Shown here one piece after another: positions 58,581 through 64,000 of a stretch of 64,000 nucleotides of DNA. The translations under genes and the position numbers were made by a program. Under the pieces are notes generated by a model, which saw only the letters and a program-made list of their open reading frames with translations, had not been told where the DNA came from and ran no database searches. This DNA is from RUG100 sp050953425 (GTDB lineage: Bacteria; Bacillota; Clostridia; Peptostreptococcales; Anaerovoracaceae): NCBI GenBank assembly GCA_050953425.1, contig JBMNMQ010000006.1:124001-188000 (forward strand). The letters are read 5' to 3'. Position 1 is the first letter of the stretch. Every line of letters begins with the position of its first letter.

Positions 58581-59426
58581 CTATTCCGACAGGGCCAGGG
58601 AGCCGAACCGCTGCGCGTCCCGCCGGCGGCAGACGGCGTAAAAAGTGATGTAAGCGGCATCGTCGATGATGGGCACCTCGATGCGCCTGGTTTCCGCGGG
58701 GTGATAGAGACGCCGTGCGGTATCGGTGCTGAAGGCGGGCAGGGAGGAGTGTTCCCGGAGGGTGTCGAGATCGCTCGGGTTCTTCTGCTGGATAAACCGG
58801 GAAGAGGGCAGACTGCGACGCACCAGCGGCCCCCAGATACCGAGATTTTCCTGGATCAGAAACGTTTCGCCGTCAATGCCGGCGAACGAAACGGATTTCA
58901 CGGCAGCCGCGGGATGTGCGGGCATGACGGAGAGGAAGAGATGCTCGGTGAAGAGCTTCTCGGCTGCATAGCCGCTTTCTGACAGCGGCCGGCTGAGGAC
59001 GGCGATCTGACAGGCGCCTTCGTCGAGATCACGGATGATCTGTGCCTCCTCCGCGAGCATCTGGGACTGCAGCGGCACATCGGGAAAGCGGCGCAGAAGG
59101 ATTCGCTGGATCGCGGTCAGCGGCGCCGGAGCGCAGCTCTCGATGGTGATCAGGCGCTTCTGCTTTTCCTGCTGACGAACCCGCTCCGCCATTTCTTTTT
59201 CCAGGCGCAGAATTCGTTCCGCGTAGGCGGCGGCCAGTTTCCCTTCCTCGTTGATTTCGATGCGGTTGCCCATATGCGTAAAGAGGGGGAAGCCGAAGAG
59301 GCCTTCCAGTTTGCGGATGGATCGCGTCAGCGCGGGCTGTGTGATGTTCAGCTGCTGTGCGGCGCTGGAGAGACTGCCGCAGGCGGCGACGGCTGCGAGC
59401 TGTTCCAGAAGATAGATTTCGATCAT
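58581..59426 (-). CDS. LysR-family transcriptional regulator
   Basis: A 281-residue LysR protein. LEQLAAVAACGSLSSAAQQL and NITQPALTRSIRKLEGLFGFPLF form the winged helix, and the effector domain runs from about residue 93 (LITIESCAPAPLTAIQRI). It is divergent from the disrupted aldo/keto reductase gene at 59564, the usual arrangement for a LysR regulator and its target, so it probably controlled that reductase. Effector unknown. Confidence 0.9.
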   Translation of the reverse strand: MIEIYLLEQLAAVAACGSLSSAAQQLNITQPALTRSIRKLEGLFGFPLFTHMGNRIEINEEGKLAAAYAERILRLEKEMAERVRQQEKQKRLITIESCAPAPLTAIQRILLRRFPDVPLQSQMLAEEAQIIRDLDEGACQIAVLSRPLSESGYAAEKLFTEHLFLSVMPAHPAAAVKSVSFAGIDGETFLIQENLGIWGPLVRRSLPSSRFIQQKNPSDLDTLREHSSLPAFSTDTARRLYHPAETRRIEVPIIDDAAYITFYAVCRRRDAQRFGSLALSE

Positions 59427-59563
59427 TTTGCCTCCTTGTGCTATTACTATTGATTATACATCTGTTACCGAAAGGCAATATACATTTATTTAAAATTACG
59501 GTATTATTATATCGTACCAGGGAGATAAAACAATAAGCGGTACGCATAACGGGAGGGCAAACG

Positions 59564-59701
59564 ATGAAATACAAAACATTGAACAACGGAGCAAAAATGC
59601 CGATGGAAGGGTTCGGTGTCTTTCAGATCGAGGATCACGATCAGTGCCGGCAGGCGGTGCTGGATGCATTTGCGAGCGGTTATCGCCTGATCGAAATGTA
59701 A
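59564..59701 (+). pseudogene. Aldo/keto reductase, 5' fragment
   Basis: The first 45 codons of an aldo/keto reductase: MKYKTLNNGAKMPMEGFGVF, then RQAVLDAFASGYRLIEM and a stop. The sequence breaks right after GYRLI, inside the conserved GYRxIDTA motif. The continuation DTAAAYFNEEEVGRAVG is found 1.4 kb downstream at 61073, so the gene is split. Confidence 0.85.
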
Positions 59702-59813
59702 TTGGAACATTTAATACGATTTAACAATGTCTCTGACAGGGGTGTCATCCGGCTCTTAGGGGTGTCGTTTTTATCAAACTGTATTTCATAGAAAGGATTA
59801 AGAGGATATTGCA

Positions 59814-60659
59814 ATGGAACAGACTTATATTACACTTAATAATGGAATAAAAATGCCGCAGTTCGGAATCGGGACGTTCTTACTTACGCCGGAGCAGGCA
59901 GAAAATTCAGTGCTGGCAGCACTTCAGGATAAATACCTGATGGTCGATACGGCAAACGCATATATCAATGAGAAGGCTGTAGGCAGAGCCATCGAGCACT
60001 CGGGCGTAAGCCGTGATAAGCTTTTTGTCAGCACAAAACTCTGGCCAAGTGAATATGAAAATAAGAATGCAGTCGAGGAGACTCTTTCCCGTCTGAACCT
60101 GGATTATGTAGATCTTCTTTTCCTGCATCAGCCGGCCGGAAATTGGAAAGCAGGATATAAGCAGCTTGAGGAAGCCTGCAAAGCCGGCAGGATTCGCTCT
60201 ATCGGTATTTCCAATTTCGAGGGAAAATATATGGATGAGCTTCTCGACTGGTGCGAGATCAAACCGCAGGTCATTCAGGTTGAGGCACATCCGTATTTCA
60301 CACAGGAAGAACTCAGAAAGACGCTTGATCAATACGGCATCAAGCTGATGGCATGGTATCCGCTCGGACATGGTGATAAGTCTCTATTGCAGGAGAAGGT
60401 ATTTGCAGACCTCGCTGCCAAGTACAAAAAGACACCGGCACAGATCATCCTTCGCTGGCATATCCAGATGGGATTTATCGTAATTCCCGGTTCCAAGAAC
60501 CCGGATCACGTCCGCCAGAATATCGACATCTTCGATTTTGCACTTACGGATGATGAGATGGCAGAGATCGCAAAGATCAACAAGAATGTCCGCTACTACC
60601 ACAGGACAGACGAGCAGCTGAAGCAGTTTGCTTCGTACAGCCCGCAGTATGAAGCCTGA
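59814..60659 (+). CDS. Aldo/keto reductase (intact)
   Basis: A 281-residue AKR, reducing aldehydes or ketones with NADPH. It begins MEQTYITLNNGIKMPQFGIG. The tetrad is largely visible: MVDTANAYINEKAVGRAI (Asp, Tyr), LFVSTKLWPSE (Lys) and VDLLFLHQP (His). IVIPGSKNPDHVRQNIDIFDF binds the cofactor phosphate. It is complete. Base composition is lower in GC than in the genes to the left, and it lies within the DNA that splits the other AKR gene. AGAGG precedes the ATG. Confidence 0.92.
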   Translation: MEQTYITLNNGIKMPQFGIGTFLLTPEQAENSVLAALQDKYLMVDTANAYINEKAVGRAIEHSGVSRDKLFVSTKLWPSEYENKNAVEETLSRLNLDYVDLLFLHQPAGNWKAGYKQLEEACKAGRIRSIGISNFEGKYMDELLDWCEIKPQVIQVEAHPYFTQEELRKTLDQYGIKLMAWYPLGHGDKSLLQEKVFADLAAKYKKTPAQIILRWHIQMGFIVIPGSKNPDHVRQNIDIFDFALTDDEMAEIAKINKNVRYYHRTDEQLKQFASYSPQYEA

Positions 60660-60688
60660 GTAAAACTATATGATAAAAGAGCAAAGGA

Positions 60689-60718
60689 GGAGCCGGTATC
60701 TGAGCAGATACTGGCTCC
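60689..60718 (+). terminator. Hairpin after the intact aldo/keto reductase
   Basis: GGAGCCGGTATCT (60689-60701), GAGC loop, AGATACTGGCTCC (60706-60718), one G-U pair. It lacks a U tract on the plus strand, so it may be a 3' stabilising hairpin or weak terminator. The stretch 60719-60978 has no recognisable gene. Confidence 0.5.
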
Positions 60719-60978
60719 AAATTGTCCTACTCGCTGATTTGTGTGCACTTGATATGCCTCATCTGCCTTTCGTTTTTCGGACCATTTTCTTTTTGGATGG
60801 TCCAGTCCATTGACACGAGGTAGTAAGTACCTGAATTGTCCGATGCTCATGCGCAACAATTTAATGATGATATAAATTTTTAATTTTCCTATCAGCAGGG
60901 TGTTGCGGCATTTAGCGCCGATTGCAAACAACCGGACGCCAGCGTCTGCGGACACCAGTACGGGAGAAGAGCGAAGAA

Positions 60979-61026
60979 TAAAAAAGCCGTGAATGGCGCA
61001 AGATAGCGCTGTTTCCGGCTTTTTTG
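60979..61026. terminator. Bidirectional terminator inside the inserted DNA
   Basis: AAAAAAGCCG at 60979-60988 pairs with CGGCTTTTTT near 61016-61025, around an inner GCGC-AAGATA-GCGC hairpin. T runs are present on both strands. Confidence 0.7.
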
Positions 61027-61069
61027 CCCCGGTCATTTAAAATGGCATTGTATCAAAACGTGAGTGCAA

Positions 61070-61404
61070 ATCGACACGGCTGCCGCGTATTTCAATGAAG
61101 AAGAGGTCGGCAGAGCTGTCGGGGACAGCGGTGTTCCCCGCGATCGGCACTGGCGAAAAAGTATTATAAGAACATCTGTCAGATCATCCTCCGATTTGAA
61201 AACCAGGAGGGCATTATCGTGTTCCCGAAATCCACGCATGCGGAACGCATCAAGAACAATATGGAAATCTTTGATTTTGAACTGACCGAAGAGGAGATGC
61301 AGAAGATGCGGTCACTCGATACCGGAAAGAGTGTCCGTGATCCCGATGCGCCGGGGGTGGAGGAAATGCTGCGCGGTGCGTACGATATCCACGCCGACGA
61401 CTGA
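61070..61404 (+). pseudogene. Aldo/keto reductase, 3' fragment with internal deletion
   Basis: It continues the gene begun at 59564: IDTAAAYFNEEEVGRAVGDS, then GVPRD. After this about 130-150 residues are missing and the frame shifts to CQIILRFENQEGIIVFPKST, HAERIKNNMEIFDFELTEEE and MLRGAYDIHADD, the AKR C-terminus. The five bases ATCGA occur at both breakpoints (59690-59694 and 61070-61074). Confidence 0.82.
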
Positions 61405-61473
61405 CGGGATCTAACGGCGGACGCCGCAGGAAAGAAGCCGTATTGGAATGGGCATGACATTTCGTTGGCACGA

Positions 61474-61507
61474 CTGCTCTCCGGTTTCAGCCGGAGAGCA
61501 GATTTTT
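61474..61507 (+). terminator. Intrinsic terminator after the aldo/keto reductase remnant
   Basis: CTGCTCTCCGG (61474-61484), TTTCAG loop, CCGGAGAGCAG (61491-61501), then ATTTTT. A perfect 11-bp stem. Confidence 0.85.
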
Positions 61508-61552
61508 CGTTACGTTGGTTTTGCAGGCAGACACAGTCTTCTCCATGACGTC

Positions 61553-62857
61553 TCATCTTGTTCGAGGCTCTTTTTTGCTGAGAAAGTGCAGGATAAGAAT
61601 TCCCTGCGGTGGTATGACCTCAGAAATATGATAAGTTTCGTAAATAGGCACCATATCGAAAGAAATTCCTGGATGTGACATACTGTCGATAAATTCCCTA
61701 TCTTCGGCAAGTAGTTGGTCAGTAAAATTGAGCTGCGCCCAGTATGTGAAGCAGGAAGCGTCAGCGGCCATCGCATACTTCACCAATGCTACACGACACG
61801 ACGCATCACCGCAGGAATGCAACTTGACTGATACATTGTGTGCAGTTGCAATATCAACGGCATTTTTCAATACTTCATATTCCAAATTCAAAGAGCCTCG
61901 TGTTCCAGGCTGATCGCTGTAATCTTCCAGCAGATATCCGGTGTAATTCCCCGGCGTACCATCCAGAAACTGTTTCATAAACGGGATTCGATACATTCCA
62001 CGGCCTTCTTTTTCTGCTTTTCCCCGCAGCATTTCGAATTGATCAATATCCATCAGCAAGTTCAATGCTGCATTGACACGTACCTGAAGGGAATGATTTG
62101 ATGCCATGTCTAAATACACATCTGGGAAGGAAAGATCGCAGTTTAAATAGGGCGTCATATCACTAATCGATGTAATCCCCATGGACACCGTGTTGTGTAG
62201 ATATCGCTGTGCCAGATCACGCACTTCATCATGAGTGAACGCGAACGCATACCGTGTCGCTAGTGAAATCGCTGTGTCCAGCAGTTCACCAGTTGGTTCA
62301 CCGTGCTCGTCGCGAACAATGGTACCTCCCTGCGGAACCGCCGTAGAAGCATCGATATGGCAGGTGCGAAGCGCCCGGCTGTTCAACCATGCGGCGTGAA
62401 GTTCCTCATCAAAGAGGATAACCGGTCTGTTTCCAATCGCGCGATCCAACAATTTTCTGGATATTTTTGCACCTTTTGGCCAAGACGGAATGCGAAACCC
62501 GAATCCCATCCACCATTCTTCTTCCGATGCCGCAGATGCCGCCTGTTTTGCTGCTATCTTTGCCGTTTCCTCCGGCGAATGAGCATCGTACAGTACAGCG
62601 TATTTGTCCATCAGTCCTGCCTGAATTACATGTACATGGCAATCATGCAACCCCGGCACAATCAGACACTCCGGCGGGAAAGATCGGATCTCTGTAGTAT
62701 CTCCACAATATTGCTCTATTTCCCCGCCGTTTCCGACAGCCAAAATCTTATTTCCCTTTATTGCAATATATGCATTTTCATGTTCGATCAATCTGCCACT
62801 GTAAACAGCACATCCCGTCAGAATCATATCCGCTTTGTCCGATACTGCCCCTCTCAT
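61553..62857 (-). CDS. Amidohydrolase, YtcJ-like family (probably C-terminally shortened)
   Basis: A 434-residue metal-dependent hydrolase of the amidohydrolase 3/YtcJ group. VPGLHDCHVHVIQAG holds the first metal His pair, followed by DEELHAAWLNSRAL, QGGTIVRDEHGEPTGELLD, MGITSISDM, FLDGTPGNYTGYL and VKLHSCGDASCRVAL. Family members are usually 520-550 residues. Here the frame ends soon after, and the usual late HIE and SMQP-type segments are lacking, so about 100 residues may be lost to frameshift or replacement. A GTG at 62866 overlapping the permease stop is an alternative start. It probably forms an uptake-and-hydrolysis pair with the permease. Confidence 0.78.
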   Translation of the reverse strand: MRGAVSDKADMILTGCAVYSGRLIEHENAYIAIKGNKILAVGNGGEIEQYCGDTTEIRSFPPECLIVPGLHDCHVHVIQAGLMDKYAVLYDAHSPEETAKIAAKQAASAASEEEWWMGFGFRIPSWPKGAKISRKLLDRAIGNRPVILFDEELHAAWLNSRALRTCHIDASTAVPQGGTIVRDEHGEPTGELLDTAISLATRYAFAFTHDEVRDLAQRYLHNTVSMGITSISDMTPYLNCDLSFPDVYLDMASNHSLQVRVNAALNLLMDIDQFEMLRGKAEKEGRGMYRIPFMKQFLDGTPGNYTGYLLEDYSDQPGTRGSLNLEYEVLKNAVDIATAHNVSVKLHSCGDASCRVALVKYAMAADASCFTYWAQLNFTDQLLAEDREFIDSMSHPGISFDMVPIYETYHISEVIPPQGILILHFLSKKEPRTR

Positions 62858-62862
62858 AACTA

Positions 62863-64000
62863 TCACGCTTCCTTCTTGACTGCTTTCTCGTATCTTTCTC
62901 CATAATCAAATCCGCCGATACCCGCCTTCTGAATTGCTTTGCCATAGATGAAATACACCACGAGTGCAAAAGCACAGGAAGGCAGACTGGCTGAAGTTTT
63001 AGTAAATATGGATGCATACTCCCAAGTTGCCGGATTGAGGATCAAGATATAGATAGTGATCGACATCGCCAAAATGATGATGCCGCCCCAGTTTCCTCCT
63101 CCGAAATATCGCATTTCTGAATCTCTGGAAGTATTATAGAGCGCTCTCAGATTGATATGACCTTTGCGGAAATAATAGTAGTCCAGAATCTGGATCATCG
63201 ACATAGGTCCGAAAATCGCGGAGCTGTAGTTCATCAGCATCTGATAGTTGTTGTACATAAAATCTTGGAAAAATGATAGGATAATAACTGGTATCAGAAA
63301 GCTGATAGTAACAACAATCCACTTGTGATTGGCAAACACTTTATAATTTTTTAATCCCAGGCATGTATTGTAGTAAGCATAAGAGCCGGATGTCAAATTG
63401 GCCAAAATGACAAAGCAGAGGGCAAGAGCACCAAATCCGATGCCGCCCAGCGGAATCATCCATTCTGTCGGATCCGAACTTCCTACAGTATATGCAGAAG
63501 CTGCGGATAGCAAAGCTACCAGTACTGGCATTATGGCTAGTCCTATGATATTGCCCCACAACGTAGAACTCTTCGTCTTATTCAACCTTCCCAATGCGCC
63601 CAGCCCCGGCCACCAGGAAATACCGGCGCCAATATTCAACTCCAAGGCCAGGAGAATGTTAATAGTTTTCCCCGGATAAGGTGTCATTGCCTTGGCATTC
63701 CAGATATCGGCCCAGCTGTTTTTGGAAATCAAAGCCACAGCCATAATGATAATGCAGACGATAAGTCCAGGTACCATGATTCGATTCATTACTTTCAGTG
63801 CTGCGGGACCGATATAAACAATTACCCACATTATTGCAACAGCGATCAGCGTAAACAATGTAACACCCATCGTCGACATCTTATGTCCAACCAGCGCGGT
63901 CATTAGACTATTCGACGAACGCGCACACATAGAGCCTAAAATAATAACCCAGCCGATATTCAGCAGCAGGAAAACAGCAAACACAATTTTCATGCCGATC
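62863..64000 (-). CDS. NCS1-family permease (cytosine/purine/allantoin type), 5' end outside window
   Basis: About 378 visible residues of a multi-helix membrane protein. LALELNIGAGISWWPGLGALGRL, MIPLGGIGFGALALCFVILANLTS and FGPMSMIQILDYYYFRKGHINLRALY are typical of NCS1 cytosine/purine permeases, here with an SWWP motif like CodB/PucI relatives. The first one or two helices are missing, since the frame stays open to the window edge. The stop overlaps the amidohydrolase start region, so the two form an operon. Substrate probably a nucleobase, hydantoin or similar ring compound; not certain. Confidence 0.85.
   Translation of the reverse strand, partial: IGMKIVFAVFLLLNIGWVIILGSMCARSSNSLMTALVGHKMSTMGVTLFTLIAVAIMWVIVYIGPAALKVMNRIMVPGLIVCIIIMAVALISKNSWADIWNAKAMTPYPGKTINILLALELNIGAGISWWPGLGALGRLNKTKSSTLWGNIIGLAIMPVLVALLSAASAYTVGSSDPTEWMIPLGGIGFGALALCFVILANLTSGSYAYYNTCLGLKNYKVFANHKWIVVTISFLIPVIILSFFQDFMYNNYQMLMNYSSAIFGPMSMIQILDYYYFRKGHINLRALYNTSRDSEMRYFGGGNWGGIIILAMSITIYILILNPATWEYASIFTKTSASLPSCAFALVVYFIYGKAIQKAGIGGFDYGERYEKAVKKEA

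Noticed and set aside
59695..61069. Transposon insertion in the aldo/keto reductase gene
   Set aside because: The ATCGA repeat could be a target duplication, but the ends show no inverted repeats and there is no transposase; only an insertion of unknown mechanism is claimed.

Overview
The window reads as a stretch of a GC-rich (roughly 60 percent, my estimate by eye) anaerobic Gram-positive chromosome, most likely Clostridia/Eubacteriales. Supporting signs are strong AGGAGG-type ribosome sites, sigma-A promoters, an FMN riboswitch, an FHA-domain FtsW paired with a short class B penicillin-binding protein, many flavodoxin/ferredoxin redox proteins, and secreted proteins with bacterial Ig-like and fibronectin-like domains. 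The genus cannot be read from the sequence; Anaerovoracaceae (Family XIII)-like organisms are a guess. No rRNA, tRNA, phage, IS element or CRISPR array was recognised.

Layout. 1-5.3 kb (minus): an aromatic amino acid operon aroF-tyrA-aroB-aroA-aroC (aroC cut by the left edge), preceded by a promoter, a 29-codon Tyr/Phe-rich leader peptide and a terminator, which together form a complete transcription attenuator. 5.7-18.4 kb: a redox and detoxification island with FMN reductases, an EFR1-type ferredoxin, two flavodoxin lipoproteins, an iron alcohol dehydrogenase, an SDR, esterases, and MFS, LysR and Rrf2 genes. Four promoters there share the layout ATATTGTAC (or ATATTTTAC), 18 bp, -10, and a duplicated and decayed segment is present. 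18.8-27 kb: a short UvrA, a ClC channel, AzlCD and a secreted LRR protein. 27.6-31.8 kb: FMN riboswitch and ribD-ribE-ribBA-ribH. 31.8-39.6 kb: PBP/FtsW, a BaiN-like flavoprotein and MetH.

40-57.5 kb is the most unusual part. It holds a promoter-to-terminator stretch with no credible gene (a candidate structured RNA), a set of secreted proteins that mostly end in a basic fibronectin-like domain, a complete iron/haem/corrinoid-type ABC importer with a DUF364 gene nearby, and an operon of lipoprotein, anchored Cys-rich protein, ABC ATPase and large permease. Four promoters here (40.66, 43.72, 52.08 and 52.33 kb) carry the same 16-bp palindrome, TGTTG-N6-CAACA, centred at -41.5 (three) or -42.5 (one) from the predicted start. 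That is the class II position used by CRP/FNR-family activators. Two proteins under these sites share a six-cysteine motif inside an Ig-like domain. I infer a small surface/uptake regulon that may be undescribed.

57.7-64 kb: an AIM24-family protein, a LysR regulator, and an aldo/keto reductase gene split by about 1.4 kb of less GC-rich DNA that carries an intact aldo/keto reductase. These are followed by a shortened YtcJ-type amidohydrolase and an NCS1 permease that runs off the right edge. Short tandem repeats fill many intergenic gaps along the window.
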